A DNA stretch of 5,844 nt from an uncultured Rhodospirillaceae bacterium (GTDB taxonomy: Bacteria; Pseudomonadota; Alphaproteobacteria; Rhodospirillales; UBA2165). The notes below the pieces were generated by a model. The model was not told the DNA's origin. It made no database searches and worked only from the letters and a program-made list of their open reading frames with translations. The DNA lies in contig CAJXJM010000180.1 of NCBI GenBank assembly GCA_913054205.1, positions 1-5,844 of the forward strand, in the 5' to 3' direction. The translations under genes were made by a program, and so were the position numbers. Below, in pieces: positions 1-5,010 of the stretch; the stretch's first letter is position 1; each line of letters opens with the position of its first letter.

Positions 1-163
1 GCATATGCAGACAACGCCGCTTGCTAACTTTAAAAGACCAAAGGCCTATTTGTTTGTCGAGGTGTTGCCGCGCAATGCCGCCAATAAAGTTTTGCGCCGG
101 GAATTGATCGTCATCGCTGATGAAATGAGAAAGTCTGGCGACGCTTCTTTTCAAGAAGTCTAA
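1..163 (+). CDS. Acyl-CoA synthetase / AMP-binding enzyme, C-terminal end only (5' truncated by window)
   Basis: Reading from base 2, 53 codons run to a TAA at 161-163. The peptide contains LANFKRPKAYLFVEVLPRNA followed by ANKVLRREL, the C-terminal subdomain of class I adenylate-forming enzymes (acyl-CoA synthetases and ligases). These enzymes activate a carboxylic acid with ATP and load it onto CoA. The Lys in ANK is at the place of the conserved catalytic A10 lysine needed for adenylation. The residue before it is Asn, where Gly is more usual. After the motif comes a short polar tail (IADEMRKSGDASFQEV). The substrate cannot be judged because the N-terminal domain lies outside the window. 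The gene is convergent with the chaC-like gene, with 2 bp between the two stop codons. Confidence 0.85.
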   Translation, partial: HMQTTPLANFKRPKAYLFVEVLPRNAANKVLRRELIVIADEMRKSGDASFQEV

Positions 164-170
164 GTCTAAG
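156..170. repeat. Short tandem hexanucleotide (AAGTCT, 2.5 copies) spanning two convergent stop codons
   Basis: The sequence AAGTCTAAGTCTAAG covers the TAA of the acyl-CoA synthetase (161-163, +) and the TAG of the chaC-like gene (166-168, -). Just before it is a perfect 6-bp inverted repeat, CTTCTT (144-149) and AAGAAG (153-158), with a 3-base loop. This could form a weak hairpin in transcripts from either strand, but it has no U-tract and little G+C, so it is not called as a terminator. The repeat is short and may be chance. Confidence 0.5.
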
Positions 171-864
171 CTTTCAGCGCGCGCACCATTTTAGCAAGCT
201 TTGCCAGCTGATGATCGACGAGCTCAAGTTCGTCGAGATGCTCAACCGTGTTGAACAAATAGTCTTCGCATTTGCCGAGCGGTCCTTCGGCGCCCGCGAT
301 GGCACGCGCAACTTCTTCCAATGGTAGTTTGCCGGCAAAGTTTTCGTGGGCATGGTTCATGACAAAGGCAATCGCCTGCAAGGGGCCATCGTCGGTACGT
401 AATTTGATAATCTTTGGTGTGTAGGATCCGCTGACCATTTCGCGGTTCCAAATGATTTTGAGTTCCTGCTCAACATCTTTGGCGGCAATGCGAAAGGCAA
501 CACCTTTGCAGGAGCCACCGGCTTCGAGCGCAAGCGTCAAACCGGGGCAATCAGGTGTGCCGCGACCTATCTTCGTCCACATGCTGAACTGGCGATGATA
601 TCCAAACAACCTGGCCTGACGTTGTTCGACAAATTCGATCATCGGGCTCCAGATCAGAGAGCCGTATGCAAACAACCAAACGTCTTGATCGGGCGGCAGT
701 TTCGCCAATATATCCCAGCGGGATTGGTCCCGCTCTGGCTGTGGCAGACGGCGAAAATGGCCTTGTTGTTCCATTTCAGCAACCATTTCCTCGAGCAGGC
801 CGCTTTCGACATCCTCGCGGGCGATGCGTCCGTGAATTTTATAAGAAGGGGCGGATTGGGTCAT
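166..864 (-). CDS. ChaC-like gamma-glutamylcyclotransferase
   Basis: This 232-aa protein matches the ChaC family, which releases 5-oxoproline from gamma-glutamyl compounds. Family members act on glutathione in the cytosol, giving 5-oxoproline and Cys-Gly. The substrate-binding motif VWLFAYGSLIW is at residues 62-72, CKGVAFRI at 119-126, and IWNREMVSGSYTP at 138-150, where Glu142 is the expected catalytic acid. The C-terminal YLFNTVEHLDELELVDHQL pattern (202-220) is also typical. A charged extension of about 60 residues precedes the core. No good Shine-Dalgarno sequence lies before the ATG at 862-864. The gene is 52 bp downstream of the GntR gene on the same strand and could be co-transcribed with it. 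A glutathione link to the glyoxalase-fold proteins nearby is possible but is only inference. Confidence 0.9.
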   Translation of the reverse strand: MTQSAPSYKIHGRIAREDVESGLLEEMVAEMEQQGHFRRLPQPERDQSRWDILAKLPPDQDVWLFAYGSLIWSPMIEFVEQRQARLFGYHRQFSMWTKIGRGTPDCPGLTLALEAGGSCKGVAFRIAAKDVEQELKIIWNREMVSGSYTPKIIKLRTDDGPLQAIAFVMNHAHENFAGKLPLEEVARAIAGAEGPLGKCEDYLFNTVEHLDELELVDHQLAKLAKMVRALKA

Positions 865-916
865 GGCCTATAGGTAGGATGATAGAGAACAGGCGACAAG
901 CCTATTTTGGGCTTAA

Positions 917-1636
917 TTAGGCGACCGACTGATCGTCTTCTATATGCGTCTCTTGGGTATTCTCATAATAGTCCTGAATAACCCGGCCGGTATTTTCAAG
1001 ATGCTCGCGCATACGTGCCTCTGCTCTTGCCGATTGGCGGCGCTCCAACGCATCCACAATATTGATATGATCAACTTGAGCTCGTTTGATGTTGCCTGCA
1101 TTCACCCGGCTGCCCCAATCGGCCAAGACAAACAACGCCGCAACCGGGATAAAGATGATTTGTTTGATTTGCTGTTGGAGAAACGAATTTTCCGAAGCTT
1201 CGATGATTGTTTGATGGAAAGTTGTGTTCATTTGCCGCCAAGCTTGGCCATCAAAATTATCATCGGTAATTTCCGCGCCGGTTTTTTGTATGATCGCTTC
1301 GCCGTCTTCTATGCATTTCTCAAGTTTGCTCCGCGACCACCGATCCATGCCTTTCTCCGCCACCAAACGACAGGCCATACCTTCCAAAGTCGCCCGCACA
1401 TTATAAGCATCAACAATCTCAGCGATGGTGAACTCTTTGACCCGGTAGCCGCGTTTGGCGACATATTCGAGCAAGCCCTCTTGAGCCAGCGTATTCAATG
1501 CCGTTCGAACCGGTGTGCGCGACATGCCCAATTGCTCACTCAACGGATTTTCCTGCAGATGAGCGCCCGGCGGCACCTCACCTCGAATTATTTGATCGCG
1601 GATATTCTCCGTCGCAATTTCAGACTGAGTAATCAT
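917..1636 (-). CDS. GntR-family transcriptional regulator, FCD (FadR-type) subfamily
   Basis: This 239-aa cytosolic DNA-binding regulator has an N-terminal winged helix-turn-helix at about residues 5-70, including IIRGEVPPGAHLQENPLSEQ and LGMSRTPVRTALNTLAQEGL, the classic GntR signature. The C-terminal half is an all-helical FCD ligand-binding domain (about 75-225). Likely metal and ligand residues are Asn137 and His141 in MNTTFH, His190 in VDHINIVDAL and His212 in MREHLEN. FCD proteins usually sense small carboxylic acids or sugar acids and most often repress a neighbouring catabolic operon and themselves. The gene is divergent from the sulfatase gene, and two palindromic sites lie between them. 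The ATG at 1634-1636 is backed by AGGA seven bases upstream. The effector cannot be predicted. Confidence 0.93.
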   Translation of the reverse strand: MITQSEIATENIRDQIIRGEVPPGAHLQENPLSEQLGMSRTPVRTALNTLAQEGLLEYVAKRGYRVKEFTIAEIVDAYNVRATLEGMACRLVAEKGMDRWSRSKLEKCIEDGEAIIQKTGAEITDDNFDGQAWRQMNTTFHQTIIEASENSFLQQQIKQIIFIPVAALFVLADWGSRVNAGNIKRAQVDHINIVDALERRQSARAEARMREHLENTGRVIQDYYENTQETHIEDDQSVA

Positions 1637-1643
1637 ATGACAT

Positions 1644-1648
1644 TCCTA
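1644..1648 (-). promoter_or_regulatory. Ribosome binding site of the GntR gene
   Basis: On the - strand the sequence reads TAGGA, then seven bases, then ATG. It supports the start at 1636 and the 239-aa form of the regulator. Confidence 0.6.
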
Positions 1649-1690
1649 AGCGTCCAAAGGACAGTATCCCACATAATTAAATCAATTTCT

Positions 1691-1700
1691 ATGTATACAT
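1691..1700. promoter_or_regulatory. Candidate GntR/FCD operator 1 (ATGTATACAT)
   Basis: This perfect 10-bp palindrome lies in the AT-rich divergent region between the GntR and sulfatase genes. Its TGTATACA core is of the kind bound by many FCD-type GntR regulators. It is 55 bp upstream of the gntR start codon, a position suited to autorepression. No convincing -35/-10 pair could be assigned in either direction. A similar site is 71 bp away (1762-1771). Binding is inferred from position and symmetry. Confidence 0.45.
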
Positions 1701-1757
1701 GAACTAAAAATTGTTGTATTTTTTGCCCAAATTGAACCTCTTTTGAGCACAAATGTG

Positions 1758-1771
1758 GAATATGTATTCAA
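1758..1771. promoter_or_regulatory. Candidate GntR/FCD operator 2 (imperfect palindrome)
   Basis: GAATA-TG-TATTC (1758-1769) is an inverted repeat with 5-bp arms. The overlapping ten bases at 1762-1771, ATGTATTCAA, match operator 1 (ATGTATACAT) at 8 of 10 positions in the same orientation. It lies about 80 bp upstream of the sulfatase start. The two sites are 71 bp apart, close to seven helical turns, so one regulator could bridge them and control both divergent genes. The call is weaker than for site 1 because the symmetry is imperfect and the region is AT-rich. Confidence 0.35.
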
Positions 1772-1850
1772 TGTTTAATCTATAAGGCATTGATTTTAAA
1801 AAATATTACACTGATCGACATCGCCACGATAGGGACGAACGAGACATCTC

Positions 1851-3434
1851 ATGAAAAAACCCAATTTTCTGCTGTTTATTACCGATCAACATCGCGCCGA
1901 CAATCTTGGTTGTTACGGCAACGATATCGTAAAAACACCAAATATCGACAGCATCGCCGCTACCGGCACGCGATTTGACCGCTTTTATGTCGCCAACCCA
2001 TTGTGCCAGCCCAATCGTTCCTCCTTGATGACGGGCCGGATGCCATCCGTTCATGGTGTGCGCTGCAACGGCACACCGCTTTCGCTGCAGGCCCGTACCT
2101 ATGTTGAGCATCTTGCCGACAACGGCTATGAAACCGCATTGATCGGCAAATCACATTTACAGAATATGACCGGCAGGCCTTCGATGTGGAACCCGTCTTC
2201 CGATGATTTTGCCATCGATGACAAGGGCATTCCGCTGCAAGCCTTTGATTGGGACATGCATCGCGACGAATATGAAAACGAAAATCCAAATTTGTGGCGC
2301 GATGATGATAAGCATCATGTAAAGCTGCCCTTTTATGGATTTGAGCATGTTGATCTTTGCACCGAGCATTCAGACGAAGTCGGCGGTGCTTATGAGCGGT
2401 GGTTGCTGGAAAAAGAGCCCAACGGTAATAACATGCGCGGCCGCAAAAACTGCCAATCGGACAACCGAATCACAACGCCGCAAGCCTGGAAGACGCAACT
2501 TCCTGAAGAGCTTTATCCCTCGGCTTATATCGGTGACATGACTTTGGATTATTTAGACCGGCATGCGGCATCGGAAAATGACAATCCGTTTTTTATCCAA
2601 TGCTCTTTCCCGGACCCCCATCATCCCTTTACGCCGCCCGGCAAATATTGGGACATGTATGACCCCGATGACATGCCAATTCCGGAAACCATCGGCACCG
2701 GCGATTCTTCGATGGAAGTATTTTTGAAGGATCAATTGGAAAAGGGAGAAGCCTCGCGCGACACACAAATGCCCTACGCCGTGAATGCACGCGAAGCTCA
2801 AGAAGCCATGGCGCTTACCTTCGGCATGATTACGATGATCGACGTTCAAATTGGCCGCGTGCTCACCAAGCTTAAAGAGCTTGGTATGGATGAGGATACT
2901 GTGATTATTTTTACCTCCGATCATGGGGATTATATGGGCGACCACGGCCTCATGCTCAAAGGCCCGCTCCACCTCCATGGCATGATCCGCGTTCCTTTTA
3001 TCTGGAGCGATCCTGATGGCCGCAAAGAAAACACAACAACGGCCCTTGGCCAGACCATCGATATTTCATCGACTGTGCTGGAGCGCGCCGGCATCAATCC
3101 TTATTACGGCATTCAAGGCACGTCGATATTGGGCGACATTTCAGGAGATCAGCCAACCAACCGGAATGCCATTTTGATTGAAGACGATCGCCAGCGTATC
3201 AATCTCGGTTTTACCCGGTTCCAGAAAATGCGCACCCTTATCACAGGGCAATATCGCTTCACTCTTGGCCATCCCGATGCACGGGACGAGCTCTATGATC
3301 TCAAAGCCGATCCTGGCGAGATCAACAATCTCTGGGACAGTGAACCTGAGCTTCGCGCCCAACTAACCGATCAGTTGATGCGCATGGTGTTGGAATATCA
3401 GGACCCGACACCTCTAGCGACAGCGGTGGCATAA
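1851..3434 (+). CDS. Cytosolic sulfatase-family hydrolase (alkaline phosphatase superfamily)
   Basis: This 527-aa protein is of normal length for the family and hydrolyses a sulfate ester, or possibly a phosphate or phosphonate ester. Metal ligands Asp12 and Gln13 sit in LLFITDQHRADNLG. The active-site motif CQPNRSSLMTGR (52-63) has Cys52, Pro54 and Arg56. Cys52 fits the CxPxR rule for conversion to formylglycine by a maturation enzyme not in this window. Other expected catalytic residues are Lys100 and His102 (GKSHL), a His in DPHHPF (255-260), Asp357 and His358 in TSDHGDYMGDHG, and Lys370. The tail ELYDLKADPGEINNL (480-494) is typical of the sulfatase C-terminal domain. There is no signal peptide, so the substrate must be taken up first. 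An in-frame TAG at 1830-1832 rules out earlier starts; the ribosome site is weak. Position four of the motif is Asn rather than Ser. The substrate is unknown. Confidence 0.92.
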   Translation: MKKPNFLLFITDQHRADNLGCYGNDIVKTPNIDSIAATGTRFDRFYVANPLCQPNRSSLMTGRMPSVHGVRCNGTPLSLQARTYVEHLADNGYETALIGKSHLQNMTGRPSMWNPSSDDFAIDDKGIPLQAFDWDMHRDEYENENPNLWRDDDKHHVKLPFYGFEHVDLCTEHSDEVGGAYERWLLEKEPNGNNMRGRKNCQSDNRITTPQAWKTQLPEELYPSAYIGDMTLDYLDRHAASENDNPFFIQCSFPDPHHPFTPPGKYWDMYDPDDMPIPETIGTGDSSMEVFLKDQLEKGEASRDTQMPYAVNAREAQEAMALTFGMITMIDVQIGRVLTKLKELGMDEDTVIIFTSDHGDYMGDHGLMLKGPLHLHGMIRVPFIWSDPDGRKENTTTALGQTIDISSTVLERAGINPYYGIQGTSILGDISGDQPTNRNAILIEDDRQRINLGFTRFQKMRTLITGQYRFTLGHPDARDELYDLKADPGEINNLWDSEPELRAQLTDQLMRMVLEYQDPTPLATAVA

Positions 3435-3447
3435 CCAAGAAAATTAG

Positions 3448-3456
3448 TGTTATACT
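3448..3456 (+). promoter_or_regulatory. Possible extended -10 promoter before the VOC gene
   Basis: In the 52-bp gap after the sulfatase stop, TGTTATACT matches the extended -10 pattern TGnTATAAT with a 5/6 hexamer. A start point near 3463 would give a leader of about 25 bases containing the strong ribosome site. No convincing -35 is seen, which extended -10 promoters can tolerate. The VOC gene may therefore be expressed partly on its own as well as from the sulfatase promoter. Confidence 0.3.
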
Positions 3457-3474
3457 TGTTCTAAAGAGACCAAC

Positions 3475-3480
3475 AGGAGA
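3475..3480 (+). promoter_or_regulatory. Ribosome binding site of the VOC gene at 3487
   Basis: AGGAGA stands six bases before the ATG at 3487. It is much stronger than the site before the sulfatase, which suggests higher translation of the second gene. Confidence 0.75.
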
Positions 3481-3486
3481 TTTGAT

Positions 3487-4023
3487 ATGGCAGTTACCCA
3501 TCTTCATCACGCCGCGTATCGCTGTAAAGATGCGCAGGAAACGGCCGATTTTTACACCAAGTTATTAGGTCTGGAGTATTATGCTGCGGTCTCGGAAGAC
3601 ACCATTCCCTCGACCGGCGAGAAATGCCCTTACATGCATATCTTTTTTGCCATGAAGGATGGCTCCTGTGTCGCTTTTTTTGAAGTGCCGGAAGAACCGC
3701 CAATGCAGCTGGACCCCAACACGCCCGCCTGGGTGCAGCATCTGGCGCTCAATGTTGAAAGCAAAGAAGAGTTGCTGGAACGCAAGAAACTTTTGGAAGA
3801 TGCCGGCGTAGAGGTCATTGGCCCGACCAATCATGGCTTTTGTGAATCGATTTATTTCTTTGATCCAAGTGGTCACCGTATGGAACTTACATTGCATATT
3901 GGCGATGAGGCGATGATGGAAAAATTGCGCTCCACCGCGCCCGAAATGCTCAAGAAATGGAATGAAACCAAGCAGGTTCAAACCGATGCTGCCTGGGTCC
4001 ATGACGGATCGGCTGCCGAGTAG
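3487..4023 (+). CDS. VOC-family (glyoxalase I / extradiol dioxygenase fold) metalloenzyme
   Basis: This 178-aa cytosolic protein is built from two beta-alpha-beta-beta-beta modules, as in glyoxalase I and related lyases, isomerases and dioxygenases. Module one begins THLHHAAYRCKDAQETADFY and module two begins WVQHLALNVESKEELLERKK. Likely metal ligands are His8, Glu66 (FFEVPE), His85 (VQHLAL) and Glu133 (FDPSGHRMELT). This His-Glu-His-Glu set is the one seen in bacterial glyoxalase I, whereas extradiol dioxygenases use two His and one Glu. The length is near glyoxalase I plus a charged C-terminal helix (140-163) of unclear role. It follows the sulfatase by 52 bp on the same strand, so a role in processing the sulfatase product is plausible. 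The substrate cannot be assigned, and the protein could also act in detoxification. Confidence 0.9.
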   Translation: MAVTHLHHAAYRCKDAQETADFYTKLLGLEYYAAVSEDTIPSTGEKCPYMHIFFAMKDGSCVAFFEVPEEPPMQLDPNTPAWVQHLALNVESKEELLERKKLLEDAGVEVIGPTNHGFCESIYFFDPSGHRMELTLHIGDEAMMEKLRSTAPEMLKKWNETKQVQTDAAWVHDGSAAE

Positions 4024-4033
4024 CTCTTAATCC

Positions 4034-4140
4034 ATGCCTGAAAATAACGGAGAACTGTTAATCCTCAGTGTCCGCCTGAAATGCCGGAAAAGATCGAAGA
4101 AGTCTCTGACCGTATCGTCAGCTGGGCGGATCAAATCTAA
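4034..4140 (+). pseudogene. Possible small gene broken by a one-base frameshift, downstream of the VOC gene
   Basis: An ATG at 4034, ten bases after the VOC stop, opens a frame reading MPENNGELLILSVRLK. It then degenerates into a basic, improbable peptide up to a TAA at 4145-4147. One frame over, starting at the ATG at 4081, the codons read MPEKIEEVSDRIVSWADQI and stop at 4138-4140. This is a convincing amphipathic helix with codon use like its neighbours. Adding one A to the AAA at about 4079-4081 would join both halves into a 35-aa protein. It could be a decayed gene, a sequencing indel, the tail of a deleted larger gene, or chance. No similarity is recognised, and the Shine-Dalgarno sequence before 4034 is poor. 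Confidence 0.3.
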
Positions 4141-4187
4141 ATATTAATTATCAACTGTTGAGTTATTCACATCAATTCACAACTTCC

Positions 4188-4214
4188 TTAATTAAGTGAC
4201 AGTCACTTAATTAA
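4188..4214. repeat. 27-bp palindrome with 13-bp perfect arms
   Basis: The left arm TTAATTAAGTGAC (4188-4200) and right arm GTCACTTAATTAA (4202-4214) are exact reverse complements around a single A at 4201. The GTGAC-n-GTCAC centre with AT-rich flanks looks like an operator for a dimeric helix-turn-helix protein, for example of the TetR family. It lies four bases beyond the stop of the 50-aa - strand gene and downstream of the + strand sulfatase-VOC unit, so it is between converging genes rather than at a promoter. A role as a bidirectional hairpin terminator is an alternative, although the stem is AT-rich and neither side has a U-tract. An 11-bp palindrome, TCAACTGTTGA, lies nearby at 4151-4161. 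Confidence 0.75.
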
Positions 4215-4218
4215 CTAT

Positions 4219-4371
4219 TTAGTGCGTCACCAACAGGGCGGCAATTTCTTCCGGTGTCAGGCATGCCGTTGGTTCTGGATAGCGCCGATCAACCTTGCGG
4301 CGATCATGCTCGGACCGCCGGTCCTGCTTACGTTCCTCAATGACACGGACTCTGTATAATTTTTCTGCCAT
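4219..4371 (-). CDS. Small arginine-rich protein, 50 aa, unknown function
   Basis: The frame runs from the ATG at 4369-4371 to the TAA at 4219-4221. The protein begins MAEKLYRVRVIEERKQDRRS, continues with a basic and acidic stretch (EHDRRKVDRRYPEP, 21-34), and ends with CLTPEEIAALLVTH, which looks like a short helix. There is no signal peptide or membrane segment. The single Cys is at residue 37. It is called a gene mainly because of the excellent ribosome site (GGAGGAGG) and an orderly amino-acid pattern. It stands apart from the VOC gene upstream on the same strand, since a terminator lies between them, so it should have its own promoter in 4382-4452, although no clear -35/-10 is visible. 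An inverted repeat, ACTTG-n5-CAAGT, is at 4382-4396, next to the ribosome site. No family is recognised. Confidence 0.6.
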   Translation of the reverse strand: MAEKLYRVRVIEERKQDRRSEHDRRKVDRRYPEPTACLTPEEIAALLVTH

Positions 4372-4381
4372 ATCCTCCTCC
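4372..4381 (-). promoter_or_regulatory. Strong ribosome binding site of the 50-aa gene
   Basis: The - strand reads GGAGGAGGAT directly before ATG. The GGAGG at 4381-4377 has five-base spacing. It is the strongest Shine-Dalgarno sequence in the window and fixes the start of the small gene. Confidence 0.75.
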
Positions 4382-4452
4382 ACTTGTTACTCAAGTAGGA
4401 TTGCAAAACCAATGCCAAAAAACCTACCAAGCAAACACGGCAGAATTTAGCC

Positions 4453-4478
4453 AAAAAAAGGCCGCCTCCGCCTTCTTC
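4453..4478 (-). terminator. Rho-independent terminator after the - strand VOC gene
   Basis: Read on the - strand, AAGGC, the seven-base loop GGAGGCG and GCCTT are followed by further T residues, giving TTTTTTT in all (4459-4453). The stem is at 4470-4474 and 4458-4462. It can lengthen on its outer side through AAG pairing with the T-run by A-U and one G-U pair. It starts about 35 bases after the VOC stop at 4511, a normal position, and separates that gene from the 50-aa gene. Confidence 0.7.
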
Positions 4479-4510
4479 AGCCGCTTCGCAGATAGCAACA
4501 GACTAATTTT

Positions 4511-4969
4511 TTAGGGGTCTTTAACCGCGCCGGACCAACCGCTATGGGTAATATCGAATATGACATCATTGGGGTCACGATATTTAATTTCATAATAACC
4601 AGTGCTGCCGCCGGTATCTTTAGCGACTTCGCCCATCATATAGCGCCCGCCATTTTCTTCGATTTTCTTTTTTGTGGCTTCGACATCATCAACCCAAAAC
4701 CCGACATGATGAAGACCTACAAATTCCTTGCCTTCACCTTTGGGACTGGTTTTTTTACCAGCGGCATCATCAGATTTATACTCAATCAACGCCAAGCTCA
4801 TGACACCATCCGACATATAAGCGACGCTGGCCATCGGCGTTTCATTTTCACGCACCAATTCCATGCCGAAGGTGTTTTGGTAGAATTTAGTTGCTTCACG
4901 TCGGTCCGGGACCGAAAGCGCCAAATGCCGCAACTTACCTGTAGGCTCACCCATAAAATACTTCCCCAT
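4511..4969 (-). CDS. VOC-family (glyoxalase fold) protein
   Basis: This protein is 152 aa, or 147 from a second start. Two VOC modules are visible: LRHLALSVPDRREATKFY (13-30) and GLHHVGFWVDDVEATKKKI (85-103). Likely metal ligands are His15, Glu63 (SLALIEY), His88 (LHHVGF) and Asp139 (VIFDIT). The fourth ligand is Asp where glyoxalase I has Glu, so the site may still bind metal but the chemistry may differ. A lysine- and glycine-rich loop (65-82) joins the modules. The first ATG (4967-4969) has no Shine-Dalgarno sequence. The ATG at 4952-4954 (Met6) is preceded by GGGGAAG and may be the real start. The gene is 41 bp after the pentapeptide gene on the same strand and has its own terminator. The substrate is unknown; detoxification or a lyase/isomerase role is possible. 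Confidence 0.88.
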   Translation of the reverse strand: MGKYFMGEPTGKLRHLALSVPDRREATKFYQNTFGMELVRENETPMASVAYMSDGVMSLALIEYKSDDAAGKKTSPKGEGKEFVGLHHVGFWVDDVEATKKKIEENGGRYMMGEVAKDTGGSTGYYEIKYRDPNDVIFDITHSGWSGAVKDP

Positions 4970-5010
4970 TTTAATGTATTGTGAAAAGAAAAATAGCTGG
5001 TTCTTTCCGT

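Noticed and set aside
898..914. AAGCC-n7-GGCTT inverted repeat between the GntR and chaC genes as a terminator
   Set aside because: The stem is only 5 bp and has no T-tract on the - strand; the two genes may well be co-transcribed.
944..1702. A 252-aa + strand open frame opposite the GntR gene
   Set aside because: It is the antisense shadow of a clear GntR/FCD protein, with no recognisable domain or ribosome site.
1841..1850. GAGA-CA-TCTC inverted repeat directly before the sulfatase ATG
   Set aside because: Four-bp arms are expected by chance and it does not resemble the two upstream operator candidates.
1790..1978. A 62-aa + strand frame starting at TTG and overlapping the sulfatase start
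   Set aside because: It overlaps the sulfatase in another frame, has no ribosome site, and its end is low-quality Arg-rich sequence typical of out-of-frame translation.
4163..4181. TTATTCACA (4163-4171), which matches the relaxed DnaA-box pattern TTATnCACA, followed ten bases on by a repeat of ATTCACA
   Set aside because: Only one full match, the second is 7/9, and there are no replication genes or box cluster nearby; likely chance in AT-rich DNA.
4257..4454. A 65-aa - strand frame with a hydrophobic start resembling a signal peptide
   Set aside because: It starts at a TTG next to the terminator T-run, has no ribosome site and overlaps the better-supported 50-aa gene in another frame.
4544..4984. 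A 146-aa + strand open frame opposite the second VOC gene
   Set aside because: It is the antisense shadow of a clear VOC protein; its hydrophobic look follows from the opposite strand's composition.
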